A model generated the notes under the pieces. The model worked only from the letters and a program-made list of their open reading frames with translations. It searched no databases and was not told where the DNA came from. A DNA stretch of 64,000 nucleotides from GCA-003244245 sp050700495 (GTDB lineage Bacteria > Actinomycetota > Actinomycetes > Mycobacteriales > Pseudonocardiaceae). Below are positions 37,035 through 46,592 of this stretch, in pieces. The translations under genes were made by a program, and so were the position numbers. The stretch spans positions 1-64,000 of the forward strand of contig JBOHHF010000044.1 in NCBI GenBank assembly GCA_050700495.1. The letters run 5' to 3'. The stretch's first letter is position 1, and every line of letters begins with the position of its first letter.

Positions 37035-37447
37035 GGCGCCAGCCTACGAGCCGCCGGCCAAGGCGCGCCTGGCCGGCCCGAGTGGCAAACATCCGGAACG
37101 GTTCCGGGAGACAGCGATGCGCGGGGGGAGTCGCGCCCGCAACTGCGGGTCGCTGACTTCGGCGGGCAGCGAGTCGCGACGGAACCCGGGCCCGGTGGCG
37201 GCCCTGCCCGAGAGCCCGTCACACCAGCCGCGACGCGGACAGCCCGGGATCCAGGTTCACCCGGCACGACGCCAGCACCGCAGGCAACTCCGCCGCACAG
37301 CTCCTGAAACTGTGCAAACCCGGAAAGGACGATATCAACAGACCAACACTGTAGGCCTCCGCGCAACTCTGCGCCCGTGTGTCCGGCATCGAGCGTGCCC
37401 TGCTGGATGAACCACGCTCTTGTGCACAGAGATCATGTGCGGTCCAC
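37035..37447. other. Intergenic stretch, nothing recognised
   Basis: About 410 nt between the quinone oxidoreductase start and a small hypothetical gene. Open frames here are Arg/Pro/Gly-rich and look like high-GC shadow. It should hold the promoter of the oxidoreductase gene near its left end; I can assign no element. Confidence 0.5.
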
Positions 37448-37717
37448 TCATCGCTTAGTATCGTCGCGGGTCAAGGCGGCGCGGGCCGCTCCCAGCGCGG
37501 CCTGCCAGTAACCCCTTTCCAGCATGAACCGTACGTCCTCTAGCACCTGCTGCAACCGGCCCACCTCCGGATCGGGGAGAACAGGTGTGGACTGGGCAGC
37601 CATTTCTGCGAGACCAAGTGGTTTGGCATCATGCTCAAGCTCTGGACTACGCGGAGTCATCAGGTCTCGCTTCTCGTAGCCGGAATCTGTCGCGCAGGTC
37701 AGTGCAGTGGTCATCAC
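37448..37717 (-). CDS. Small hypothetical protein
   Basis: 89 residues with no recognised domain. The C-terminal half (VGRLQQVLEDVRFMLERGYW then QAALGAARAAL) is predicted helical. It lies next to another short helical protein in the same direction. The start is not certain; an internal ATG gives the shorter MTPRSPELEHD start. Confidence 0.4.
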   Translation of the reverse strand: MMTTALTCATDSGYEKRDLMTPRSPELEHDAKPLGLAEMAAQSTPVLPDPEVGRLQQVLEDVRFMLERGYWQAALGAARAALTRDDTKR

Positions 37718-37774
37718 AGGTGTGGTCGGTCGCTCTGACCGGGGTTAGCAGCTCGAAACACCCCGTACTAGCTT

Positions 37775-37948
37775 TCACTGGTTCTCTCCGATCTTTTGCA
37801 AGGTTTCGATCTCGGCGCGTACCGCCCGCTCCCGCTCACTAATTCGCCAGGCCTCGCGGCCTAGCTCCACCAACTCGGTCCGCAATATAGACAGCGACCG
37901 GGCCAGCACGGGAGCGATCGTGGTTGGGTTCAGTCGCGAATGATGCAT
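37775..37948 (-). CDS. Small helical/coiled-coil hypothetical protein
   Basis: 57 residues from ATG 37948 (GAGGAG about 10 nt upstream). The charged heptad-like stretch LSILRTELVELGREAWRISE, then RERAVRAEIETLQ, suggests a coiled coil. Together with the downstream 89-residue protein it may form a small two-gene unit. Function unknown. Confidence 0.42.
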   Translation of the reverse strand: MHHSRLNPTTIAPVLARSLSILRTELVELGREAWRISERERAVRAEIETLQKIGENQ

Positions 37949-38278
37949 GGGCACAGCGCTCCTCTGGTGGTCTGATCGGGACAAGATCATTCAATTGGCC
38001 GGCTCTAGCTTCGACACCAAGATCATCAACTTGATCGTCTTGGGCCGTATACAGGTACAGAGCGCCAAGACCACCCTCTGCGTACTGTGATTTCTGATGT
38101 AGGGGGCTGGTCAAGTCGCCAACGCCCACGACCCCCGTGAGACAGGCCGAAGCCTCGGCAAGGCCGGGCTAGCTATGCGGAGCTAGTGCGCCGCGGCGCT
38201 ATCTCCCCTTCGCCGGAAGCCCTGCCTGAGGCGGCGCAGCTGCGGTCGGGGGCAGCCAGGCGGTCGACGGGCCGGTGG

Positions 38279-39244
38279 TTAGGAGGTGTCGGCGCTGGTC
38301 AGCGATCGCGCGCTGTCCCTGGTGGTACCCGGCAGGGGCACCTGGTCGCGGGCGCGGCAGCCCGTCCAGCACGCGGCCATTGCCACGACCACCGAGGCGG
38401 CACCGAGGACGTGCAGCGAGACCAGCACCTCGGGTACTCCGGTGAGGTATTGCGCGACACCGAGCGCGCCTTGGGCGAGGACCACGCCGACCAGAACTGT
38501 GTAGCACCGCCAGGTGCGGGTTGGCACACCCACCGCACGTAGCGCGAACCCCAGGCCGGCGAGCAATCCGAGGAAGCCGATGAGCAGATCGGCGTGTAGC
38601 TGCGCCAGCGCCGGGACTCCCACCGTGAGCCGGGGAGCGGCGATGTCGCCAGCGTGCGGGCCCGCCGCGGTCACCAGTGTCCCGGCGATCAGCAGTGCGG
38701 CCAGCACCGCGGTGGCAATGCCCAGCAAGCCGCGCAGCGGGCCAGGCAGGTGCCAGCGCGCCGGAGCGTCACCCTCGGCGAAGGCAGCAACCAGCAGCAC
38801 CGCCAGCCACACCAGCACCATCGACACGAGAAAGTGCGCCGCGACGGTCCACCACGCCAGCCCGGTCAGGACCGTGATCCCCCCTAGAATGGCCTGCGCC
38901 GCGACACCCAGTGGCATCGTCGCGGCCAGCAGAATCAGCCGTCGACGCCGGGGGCGGACCAGCAGCGCGACGATCAGGCAGGCCAGCCCGACGAATCCGA
39001 CCAGACCGGTGAGCAGGCGGTTGCCAAACTCGATCCACTGGTTGAGCGCGGCGATGTCCGGATGCGGCTCCGGCACCAGACTGCCCGGGAAGCACTGCGG
39101 CCAGGTCGGGCAACCCAGGCCCGAGCCGGTCACTCGCACCACTGAGCCGGTCACCGCGATACCGCCCTGTGTAATCACCGCGGCGATCGCCGTGGCCCGG
39201 GCCACGGTGGCTAGTGAGCGGTTCGGCGCAGATGCGGCAGGCAC
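38279..39244 (-). CDS. ctaA: Heme A synthase (COX15/CtaA)
   Basis: A 321-residue polytopic membrane protein of the COX15/CtaA family converting heme O to heme A for cytochrome aa3 oxidase. The conserved first-loop GSVVRVTGSGLGCPTWPQC is present, with His ligands in LNQWIEFGNRLLTGLVG, VAAHFLVSM and LAQLHADLLIGFLG. It is the functional partner of ctaB at 17.3 kb. Confidence 0.94.
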   Translation of the reverse strand: MPAASAPNRSLATVARATAIAAVITQGGIAVTGSVVRVTGSGLGCPTWPQCFPGSLVPEPHPDIAALNQWIEFGNRLLTGLVGFVGLACLIVALLVRPRRRRLILLAATMPLGVAAQAILGGITVLTGLAWWTVAAHFLVSMVLVWLAVLLVAAFAEGDAPARWHLPGPLRGLLGIATAVLAALLIAGTLVTAAGPHAGDIAAPRLTVGVPALAQLHADLLIGFLGLLAGLGFALRAVGVPTRTWRCYTVLVGVVLAQGALGVAQYLTGVPEVLVSLHVLGAASVVVAMAACWTGCRARDQVPLPGTTRDSARSLTSADTS

Positions 39245-39979
39245 AGCCCTGATGGTAGGCAGCCGCTGCGCTGGGCAACCATCGGGACCTCAGCGTGGCT
39301 ACCGGAGGGACCTTGTGATTGTGCGTGATTGCGGGGTCGACCCGGCGGCGTCAACCACGCCGATGCCCAAGGTGGCGGCGGTGCAGCTGCCCACCCGGAC
39401 CGTGGCCTGGTTGGGACTTGTTCGCCGGTGGCGGCCGCGACCACTGACCTGGAGTATCACCGGGTCCACGCGCGGCCTCATCTGTGTGTAGACGGCGGCC
39501 CGCTCGGGTGAGACGAGGTGAACGTTGATGCCCAATTTGGCGGCCAGCGACCTGCGAGCTGTCCATGATTACCCCTTGTGGACCCGAAGCAGCGATTCTC
39601 GAGGTTTCGGGTCCACAAGGGGTGATCGGTCTATTGCAGCGCCAGGCTGTAGATAAACTTTGCGTCCACCGTGGTGATCCAGGTCAGGCCCGGCACGAAT
39701 GCGGGCACAGTGCGGTCGGTGGTGATGGCTCGCCGGACAGGAGCCCCGGCGAGCGGCCGGGGAGCGTGCTGACCGGTATCCCTCCGGATCGGTGCACCGC
39801 CCGGACACAAGAAAAGAGTTCAGCGTGGCTCGATGGAGTACTGCGCAGTTGTACGTATGAGGTAGTCGTATGTACGGAGGTGGAGATTCTGGGCGACCGG
39901 CACCTCAGCGGGCGTCGCTGAGCGGGCGGGTGGTGAGCGCCTCGGCGGCCACATGAAGATCCGGAACTGCGCTGTGGGT
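39245..39979. other. Long intergenic stretch with hairpin and coding-like scraps
   Basis: About 735 nt between ctaA and the ABC permease. Minus-strand pieces look weakly coding: one near 39300-39540 containing VHLVSPERAAVYTQMRPRVD, and one near 39640-39790 ending VPGLTWITTVDAKFIYSLAL before a stop at the hairpin. Neither has a convincing start or known family. They may be remnants of an inserted gene. Confidence 0.45.
39571..39623. terminator. Perfect 18-bp hairpin, terminator-like
   Basis: ACCCCTTGTGGACCCGAA at 39571-39588 pairs exactly with 39606-39623, leaving a 17-nt loop. It lies just past a minus-strand stop at about 39632, consistent with a terminator for that remnant. No T-run is present. 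Confidence 0.6.
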
Positions 39980-40753
39980 TTAGGACAGTCGCAGCGTGCG
40001 GGCGGCTAGTAGACCGGCACCGGCGGCCCAGACCAGCAGCACTCCCAGCGCGCCCCATGGGGTGGCGCCGTGGACCAGGGCGGCGTGCAGTCCCTCGGCC
40101 AGCGCGCCGGAGGGCAGCGCGGCGGCGAGCACCGCCAGCGGACCGGGCAAGGCGTGCACCGACAGTACGATGCCGCCCGCCACGACGAGCAGCAGCCACA
40201 CCGTGTTGGCCACCGCGAGCACCACCTCGGCCCGCAGCACACCGCCGAGCAACACCCCGAGCGCGCCGAACGCTGCCGTGCCGGCAAGCACCAGCAACGC
40301 GGCGGGCGCGGCACCTGCTGGCTCCGGACGCCAGCCCAGCGCGGCGGCCACCGCGCCGAGCACCACCAATTGCAGTGTCACCACTCCGAGCACCGCGAGC
40401 ATCCGACCAGCGACCAGAGACCAGCGCGGTAGTGCGGTGGCGGCCAACCGTTTGAGCACGCCGTAGCGGCGGTCGAAGCCCAGCGCGATGGCCTGTCCGG
40501 TGAACGCGGTGGACATCACCGCGAGTGCCAGGATGCGCGGAGTGACGTTGTCCACCCGCGGGTCGGGTACCGGCAGTGTGGTCACCGCAGTGAGCCCGAT
40601 CAGCAGGCCCAGCGGGATGAGCAGGGTGAGCAATACCTGTTCGGCGTTGCGCAAAGTGAGGACGAATTCGGTGCGGGCTTGGGTGAACAGCATCCGTGGC
40701 AGCCGTCCTGGGCCCGGCGCCGGGGTAAAGGTGCCGGGGACAAATCGCGTCAT
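39980..40753 (-). CDS. ABC-2 type transporter permease
   Basis: A 257-residue membrane protein with about six hydrophobic helices in the ABC-2 export permease pattern. It overlaps the upstream ATPase gene by 4 nt, so they form a two-gene exporter. In related genomes this pair lies between ctaA and mptB near the suf operon, as here. Substrate unknown. Confidence 0.9.
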   Translation of the reverse strand: MTRFVPGTFTPAPGPGRLPRMLFTQARTEFVLTLRNAEQVLLTLLIPLGLLIGLTAVTTLPVPDPRVDNVTPRILALAVMSTAFTGQAIALGFDRRYGVLKRLAATALPRWSLVAGRMLAVLGVVTLQLVVLGAVAAALGWRPEPAGAAPAALLVLAGTAAFGALGVLLGGVLRAEVVLAVANTVWLLLVVAGGIVLSVHALPGPLAVLAAALPSGALAEGLHAALVHGATPWGALGVLLVWAAGAGLLAARTLRLS

Positions 40754-41691
40754 GACCGCAGCTCCCGACCGGTGAGATCAAGGAAGACGTCTTCCAGGCT
40801 GCGCTTGGCCACTTGCAGATCCTCGGCGAGCACACCCTGCTGAGCGCACCATGCCGTCACGGTGGCCATCACCTGCGGATCGATCCCGCCCTCGACCAGG
40901 TAACCGCCGGGACGCGGCTCACTGGCTCGGCACCCCTCAGGTAACGCTGTCCACAGCTGACCTAGGTCCAGACCGGGCCGGGCCGCGAACCGCAGTTGCC
41001 GTTGCGCACCCGTGGTAGTCAACTCCGCGGGACTGCCTTGGGCCACTACCCGGCCATGATCGATGATTACCACCTGATCGGCCAGCGCTTCGGCCTCCTC
41101 CATCAGGTGTGTGGTGAACAGCACGCTGACGCCATCCGCGCGCAACCTTGCGACGATGTCCCACACCAGCCGACGGGCCTGCGGGTCCATGCCGGCGGTG
41201 GGCTCGTCGAGAAAGATCACCTCTGGCCGCCCGACCAGAGCGCAGGCCAACGCGAGACGCTGCTGCTGGCCGCCGGACAGGCGCTTATAGGGCACCCGGG
41301 CGACGGGTGTGAGGCCGAGTACGTCGAGCAGCCATCCGACGTCCAGCGGCTGCGCGGCACATACCGCAACGAGATGCAGCATCTCGCTGGCCCGCACGCC
41401 CGGATAGGCCCCGCCACCTTGCGGCATTACTCCAATTCGGGGGCGCAACGCGGCACCGTCGGCGATGGGGTCCAGCCCCAGTACGCGGACCACGCCAGCG
41501 TCCGGGCGCAAGAAGCCCTCGCACACTTCGACCGCGGTGGTCTTGCCGGCGCCGTTGGGCCCGAGCAGGGCGAGCACCGTGGCGGGCGGCATGTGCAGAT
41601 CGAGCCCGTCGACAGCCCGGATGGCACCGAAGGTGCGGACCAGGCCGCGGACCTCCACAGCAACCGATGGCGCGGACGGGTTCACGTTCAC
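40750..41691 (-). CDS. ABC transporter ATP-binding protein (drug-export type)
   Basis: A 313-residue ABC ATPase of the DrrA/CcmA-like exporter group. Walker A GPNGAGKTT, signature LSGGQQQRL, Walker B VIFLDEPTAGMD and the H-loop FTTHLMEEAE are intact. The C-terminal extension of about 90 residues is typical of this group. It pairs with the overlapping permease. GTG 41691 or GTG 41685 could be the start. Confidence 0.93.
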   Translation of the reverse strand: MNVNPSAPSVAVEVRGLVRTFGAIRAVDGLDLHMPPATVLALLGPNGAGKTTAVEVCEGFLRPDAGVVRVLGLDPIADGAALRPRIGVMPQGGGAYPGVRASEMLHLVAVCAAQPLDVGWLLDVLGLTPVARVPYKRLSGGQQQRLALACALVGRPEVIFLDEPTAGMDPQARRLVWDIVARLRADGVSVLFTTHLMEEAEALADQVVIIDHGRVVAQGSPAELTTTGAQRQLRFAARPGLDLGQLWTALPEGCRASEPRPGGYLVEGGIDPQVMATVTAWCAQQGVLAEDLQVAKRSLEDVFLDLTGRELRS

Positions 41692-41776
41692 AGAGCCTAG
41701 GTCGCCGCTCCGGCTCCGGGTGTACCGGCCGGGGATTGGGCTAGCAGTGCGGGTTCGACCCGGCTAGCCTCAGCCG

Positions 41777-42328
41777 GTGGGTTCGATCGGCGATGCTGGG
41801 CGCCGGAGCATCGTGATGGGCGCTCTGGTGTCGGTGGTCGCAATGCAAGGGTGCGCAACGGGCACATCATCGGTCGCACCGCCCTCGCCGGAGCCGACCA
41901 CCGAGTCGCACGAAGGTGATGTGAGCAAGTCAGCGGGTCAGGTTGAGCAGCTGGGTGAGCGGTTCCCTGCACACTACGCGGGCCTCGAGCTGGTTGCCGG
42001 CCAGATCGTGATCTACCGCAAGCCATCCACCGATTTCGACCAAGCGTTGCAGGGCCTGCACCTTCCGGTCGAGGTTGTGGTGCGGGATGCGCCGTATTCG
42101 GCTGCCGAGTTGCAGCCGCTTGTCGAGCGAATCCAGGGCGACTTCGATTACTGGCGAGGCCTCGGCGTGCCGATCATCACGGTTGGTGCTCGCCATGACG
42201 GTACGGCGGTAGAGGTAGGTACTGAGCGTCCTGACCAGGCGAGCCGGCTGCTTCCCCAGCGGTACGGCGCGGTACCGCCGGTCGTGGCGGTCCGGACCGG
42301 ACCGGTGGAGCTGATTCCGAACAGGTGA
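41777..42328 (+). CDS. Putative lipoprotein, unknown function
   Basis: 183 residues. The N-terminus has an RR-containing basic stretch, a short hydrophobic core (IVMGALVSVVAM) and a lipobox-like QGC at about residue 26, then a Ser/Pro/Thr-rich linker, as in secreted lipoproteins. The mature part has no known domain. GTG 41777 keeps the basic N-region; ATG 41816 has a better ribosome-binding site (GGAG). Confidence 0.6.
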   Translation: MGSIGDAGRRSIVMGALVSVVAMQGCATGTSSVAPPSPEPTTESHEGDVSKSAGQVEQLGERFPAHYAGLELVAGQIVIYRKPSTDFDQALQGLHLPVEVVVRDAPYSAAELQPLVERIQGDFDYWRGLGVPIITVGARHDGTAVEVGTERPDQASRLLPQRYGAVPPVVAVRTGPVELIPNR

Positions 42329-42684
42329 CTATCCGGCGCGGATTGACGCGCTGTATGCCGACTCACTGGAGGATTTCCAGCGCTTGACCGCAGATTGCGA
42401 GCGCGCCAACGGCATGGTCACGAGCCTGCGGGTCGACGGTGACTTTGGCTCGGCGGCCCGCCTTGTCGGCGACCCGTTCGTCCATCGGTGTTCGCTGTTA
42501 TGTCGCCCGTGCCTCGTGGCGATTGGCGGCTAGCGGGCCGATCTTGACGTTGATGCGGGCCGGCAGCGTCTGTTCACGGTCGGCCGCTGAACGGCGCAAT
42601 GACGTGATCGTCAATCCCGTATCCAGATGGCGGGCATCGGCGTCAGGGCGTGGCCGTAGATCTCGGACGGACGAGGTCAGCGAC
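42329..42684. other. Intergenic stretch with possible decayed coding sequence
   Basis: About 355 nt between the putative lipoprotein gene and mptB. Plus-strand frames contain short protein-like runs (for example ARIDALYADSLEDFQRL near 42340-42390) that break off at stops. No family is recognised; possibly a remnant. Confidence 0.35.
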
Positions 42685-44277
42685 TTAAGCCGCGGCTTGT
42701 GGTGCAGACGACCGCTTCGAGCCGGCCCGAAGGGTCGCGGACAGTGGCGGGGTGCGCCCGCGGACCAGCAGCAGCGGTATCACCAGGGTGATCGCCGCGG
42801 CTACGATCGCAGCCGGTACCACCCAGGCCCGGAACAGGAAGTCCGACCCGGTGGGTGCCACGACCACCGCGAGCAACACCGAGGCCGCCGTGGCAGCGGT
42901 GCGAAACGCCGCGTGGGTGGCCGACGCCGCCAGCGGGATCGCGGCCCATAGCAGATACCACGGATGCACCACGGGCCCCAGCAGCACCACGGCACCCAGC
43001 CCCACCCCGAGACCGGCCAACGGCTCCATCCGTCCTCGCCAACAGCGCCACAGCAGTAGCAGGCAGACCCCGCCGGCCGCGACCAGCCCGACGGCGCGGG
43101 TCAGCACGAGCACCGAGGTGGTGTGGTCCCCTAGTCCCAGTCCGCTGCCGATCCAGCCGGCCAGCAGGCCCAGATCGGTCACTGCCGACATCCAGCTGCG
43201 TACCGCGTTGGGCGTGCCCAGCGCACCAGCCCAGCCGAAGCCCAGCCCGGTGCCCAGCCCGATCGCCCCGGTGGTGGCCACTGCGACTCCGCCGACCAGC
43301 GCCGCCGCCGAGATCAGGTCGCGCAGCCGACCACCACGATGGCGGGCCAGCCAGACTGTGACGAACCCGAGGGCCAGCGCGGCGGGGATCTTCACCTGCG
43401 CAGCCGACGCGATGAGCACCGTGCCGCTGAGCAGGGCCGGCCCCACTGCGGGCCGTCGCATCGTCAGCTCCAGCCCGACCAGCATCAAACCGATCATCAG
43501 CGCCTCGTTGTGCGCCCCGCTGACCAGATGAAATAGCGCCAAGGGGTTGGCGACCCCGAGCCACATTGCGAACACCGGGGAGACGCCCACCCGGCGGGCC
43601 AGGCGGGGCAGCGACCAGACGATCATGACCAGGCCGGCCACCGCAAGAGTTCGGTGCAACAGCACACCGAGCACGACGTCTTCACCGGCGATCCAGTCGA
43701 TCGGCCGGCCCAGAGTGAGGAAAAATGGCCCGTAAGGCGCTGGCGTGTTGCGCCAGATCGTGGGAATTCCCCGGACCAGGGGATGGTCTACGCCCAGTGC
43801 GTCGGCCGGCCCGAGCACGTAGGGATCCAGTCCACGGTTGGCCATGGCACTCTGCGCCAGGTAGCTGTAGACGTCGCGGCTGAACATCGGTGGGGCGATC
43901 AGCAGCGGTATCGCCCACATCATCATCGTGCGGTCCAGCTGGGCCCGGGAGATCAGCCGGGCGCGTCCGGGAGCCGCCAACGCGCCCAGCCATAACCAGG
44001 CCAGCACCACCATGGCGATCCCGGTGTAGGCGACCGCCAACGATGCGGTGGGCATCCGGTTGAACAAGCCCAGCACAGGGCGGCCGACCACTGGATTACC
44101 CAGCACCGGAGCCGTACCTGCACCGAGCGACCCCAGGCCCATGAGCAACGCGCCTACGGTGCCGAACCGGCGGACGGTATCGAGCTGGCGAGACTCGGTG
44201 GGATTGAGGCCGGTACCTCGCGATGGGATGCAGACCGGCGCTACCGGCACCGGCTGGGATACCCCGACACCGCGCAC
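42685..44277 (-). CDS. mptB: Polyprenol-phosphomannose-dependent alpha-1,6-mannosyltransferase (MptB-like)
   Basis: About 530 residues with many membrane helices, GT-C type. The first extracytoplasmic loop has the catalytic-type Asp in PMFSRDVYSYLAQSAM, followed by the conserved GLDPYVLGP and NTPAPYGPFFLTL. MptB-type enzymes extend the alpha-1,6-mannan backbone of lipomannan using polyprenol-phosphomannose, made by the Ppm1-like enzyme at 27 kb. The position next to sufR is typical. The start is uncertain: GTG 44277 is chosen because a longer frame would run into the sufR leader. Confidence 0.88.
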   Translation of the reverse strand: MRGVGVSQPVPVAPVCIPSRGTGLNPTESRQLDTVRRFGTVGALLMGLGSLGAGTAPVLGNPVVGRPVLGLFNRMPTASLAVAYTGIAMVVLAWLWLGALAAPGRARLISRAQLDRTMMMWAIPLLIAPPMFSRDVYSYLAQSAMANRGLDPYVLGPADALGVDHPLVRGIPTIWRNTPAPYGPFFLTLGRPIDWIAGEDVVLGVLLHRTLAVAGLVMIVWSLPRLARRVGVSPVFAMWLGVANPLALFHLVSGAHNEALMIGLMLVGLELTMRRPAVGPALLSGTVLIASAAQVKIPAALALGFVTVWLARHRGGRLRDLISAAALVGGVAVATTGAIGLGTGLGFGWAGALGTPNAVRSWMSAVTDLGLLAGWIGSGLGLGDHTTSVLVLTRAVGLVAAGGVCLLLLWRCWRGRMEPLAGLGVGLGAVVLLGPVVHPWYLLWAAIPLAASATHAAFRTAATAASVLLAVVVAPTGSDFLFRAWVVPAAIVAAAITLVIPLLLVRGRTPPLSATLRAGSKRSSAPQAAA

Positions 44278-44381
44278 CCCACCGGCTACCACGCCGGGAA
44301 GGGTAGCGGTGCAGCCGGCGACACCGTGCAGCGAGCACGCCGGTGTTTGCACCTACCGCTGAAATAAGTAACATAGGCGTT

Positions 44382-45125
44382 GTGAAAAACGTCGGGACGG
44401 ATCGAACGCCGGTGGCGCACGCGCCCACTGGCGGGGATGGCCGTACCCGGGAGTCGGTGGCCCGGATGTTGCTGGAACACGGGCCGGTAACCGCGGCACA
44501 GGTCGCGGACTCGCTCGGCCTGAGCCCTGCTGCGGTGCGTCGCCATCTGGATGCCCTGCTCACTGACGGCCAGGCCAGTTACCGCTCGGCACCGCGCCGC
44601 GGTCCCCGCGGCCGGGGCCGTCCGGCCAAGTTGTTTCTGCTCACCGCTACCGGCAGGTCGCGGTTCGGCCACACCTACGACGATCTGGCAGTGGCTGCGC
44701 TGCACTTCCTGTCCGAGCGCGACGGCGAGCAGGCGGTCCGCTCGTTCGCCGAGCGGCGAGTCATCGACCTGGTCGATCGGCACCGGGCCGCGGTGCTCGC
44801 TGCCCCCGACCCGGTCGCGCGTGCCGAAGCGCTGGCGATCGCCCTGAGCACTGAGGGCTACGCTGCGTCAACCGAGCATGTCGGTGCCGGGGCGCAACTG
44901 TGCCAACACCATTGCCCGGTCTCACACGTGGCTGCGGAATTCCCGCAACTGTGCGAGGCCGAGACCGCGGCTTTCGCCGACCTACTCGGTACGCACGTGC
45001 AGCGGCTGGCCACCATCGCCCGCGGAGACACGGTATGTACGACGTACGTTCCCGAGGCTCGGGCGCTGCATAGTGCCCGGACGACTGATCCCACCACAGA
45101 ACCGGATGGAGGCGTCTCCGCATGA
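44382..45125 (+). CDS. sufR: SUF operon transcriptional repressor SufR
   Basis: About 247 residues: an ArsR/MarR-like winged helix (ARMLLEHGPVTAAQVADSLG then SPAAVRRHLDALL) and a C-terminal cysteine region (LCQHHCPVSHVAAEFPQLC) that holds an Fe-S cluster in SufR proteins. It represses suf expression when Fe-S clusters are plentiful. GTG 44382 is chosen; the AT-rich leader GAAATAAGTAACATAG just upstream probably lies in the promoter/operator. Its stop overlaps the sufB ATG by 4 nt. Confidence 0.92.
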   Translation: MKNVGTDRTPVAHAPTGGDGRTRESVARMLLEHGPVTAAQVADSLGLSPAAVRRHLDALLTDGQASYRSAPRRGPRGRGRPAKLFLLTATGRSRFGHTYDDLAVAALHFLSERDGEQAVRSFAERRVIDLVDRHRAAVLAAPDPVARAEALAIALSTEGYAASTEHVGAGAQLCQHHCPVSHVAAEFPQLCEAETAAFADLLGTHVQRLATIARGDTVCTTYVPEARALHSARTTDPTTEPDGGVSA

Positions 45126-46591
45126 CGACTGCCCCCGAGCAGGATGTGCGAGCGCAGGATGTGCGAGCCCACCAGACTGCACCCCTGACCCAGGAAGAAA
45201 CACTTTCCAGTCTGGGTCGCTACGACTACGGCTGGGCCGACTCTGATATCGCCGGCGCCGCCGCCCAGCGCGGCCTGTCGGAAGCCGTGGTGCGGGATAT
45301 CTCGTCCAAGAAGAATGAGCCGGAGTGGATGCTGGACACCCGGCTCAAGGCGTTGCGCCTGTTCCATCGCAAGCCGATGCCGCACTGGGGTGCCGACCTG
45401 TCCGGAATCGACTTTGACAACATCAAGTACTTCGTCCGGTCGACCGAGAAGCAGGCTACGTCCTGGGAGGAACTGCCCGAGGACATCAAGGCCACCTATG
45501 ACCGGTTGGGTATCCCCGAAGCGGAGAAGGCCCGGTTGGTAGCCGGCGTGGCGGCACAGTACGAGTCCGAGGTCGTCTACCACAAGATCCGGGAGGATCT
45601 GGAGGAGCTAGGCGTCCTGTTCCTGGACACCGATACCGCACTGCGCGAGCAGCCGGAGATCTTCCGGGAGTACTTCTGCAGCGTGATCCCCGCTGGGGAC
45701 AATAAGTTCTCCGCGTTGAACACCGCGGTATGGTCCGGCGGGTCGTTCATCTACGTGCCGCCCGGCGTGCACGTCGACATCCCACTTCAGGCTTACTTCC
45801 GGATCAACACCGAGAACATGGGCCAGTTCGAGCGGACGCTGATCATCGTCGACGAAGGTGCCTACGTGCACTACGTGGAGGGCTGCACGGCGCCGATCTA
45901 CAAGTCCGACTCGCTGCACTCGGCGGTGGTGGAGATCATCGTTCGCAAGGGCGGCCGATGCCGTTACACCACGATCCAGAACTGGTCGAACAACGTCTAC
46001 AACCTGGTCACCAAACGGGCCACCGCCGCCGAGGGTGCGACCATGGAGTGGATCGACGGCAACCTCGGCTCCAAGGTCACCATGAAGTACCCGTCGGTAT
46101 GGCTGATCGGCGAGCACGCCAAGGGCGAGGTGCTGTCGGTGGCTTGTGCCGGTGAGGGCCAGCACCAGGACGCCGGGGCGAAGATGGTGCACGCCGCTCC
46201 GCACACCTCGAGCACGATCGTCTCCAAGTCGGTGGCCCGCGGCGGCGGTCGCACCTCCTACCGCGGGCTGGTACAGGTCAACGAGGGCAGCCACCACTCC
46301 CGCTCCACGGTCAAGTGCGACGCGCTGCTGGTCGATCAGATCAGCCGGTCGGACACCTACCCCTATGTCGACATCCGTGAGGACGACGTGTCGATGGGTC
46401 ACGAGGCCACTGTCTCCAAGATCAGCGATGACCAGCTCTTCTACTTGATGAGCCGAGGGCTGACCGAAGACGCGGCAATGGCCATGATCGTGCGCGGGTT
46501 CATCGAGCCGATCGCCCGCGAACTGCCCATGGAGTACGCCTTGGAGCTCAACCGTCTGATCGAGCTGCAGATGGAAGGAGCCGTCGGCTGA
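45122..46591 (+). CDS. sufB: Fe-S cluster assembly scaffold SufB
   Basis: A 489-residue SufB protein, central scaffold of the SufBCD complex. The beta-helix core region YVPPGVHVDIPLQAYFR, EGCTAPIYKSDSLHSAVVEI and the C-terminal SMGHEATVSKISDDQLFYL are fully typical. It starts at ATG 45122, overlapping sufR, and is followed by sufD after 1 nt. Confidence 0.97.
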   Translation: MTTAPEQDVRAQDVRAHQTAPLTQEETLSSLGRYDYGWADSDIAGAAAQRGLSEAVVRDISSKKNEPEWMLDTRLKALRLFHRKPMPHWGADLSGIDFDNIKYFVRSTEKQATSWEELPEDIKATYDRLGIPEAEKARLVAGVAAQYESEVVYHKIREDLEELGVLFLDTDTALREQPEIFREYFCSVIPAGDNKFSALNTAVWSGGSFIYVPPGVHVDIPLQAYFRINTENMGQFERTLIIVDEGAYVHYVEGCTAPIYKSDSLHSAVVEIIVRKGGRCRYTTIQNWSNNVYNLVTKRATAAEGATMEWIDGNLGSKVTMKYPSVWLIGEHAKGEVLSVACAGEGQHQDAGAKMVHAAPHTSSTIVSKSVARGGGRTSYRGLVQVNEGSHHSRSTVKCDALLVDQISRSDTYPYVDIREDDVSMGHEATVSKISDDQLFYLMSRGLTEDAAMAMIVRGFIEPIARELPMEYALELNRLIELQMEGAVG

Positions 46592-46592
46592 C

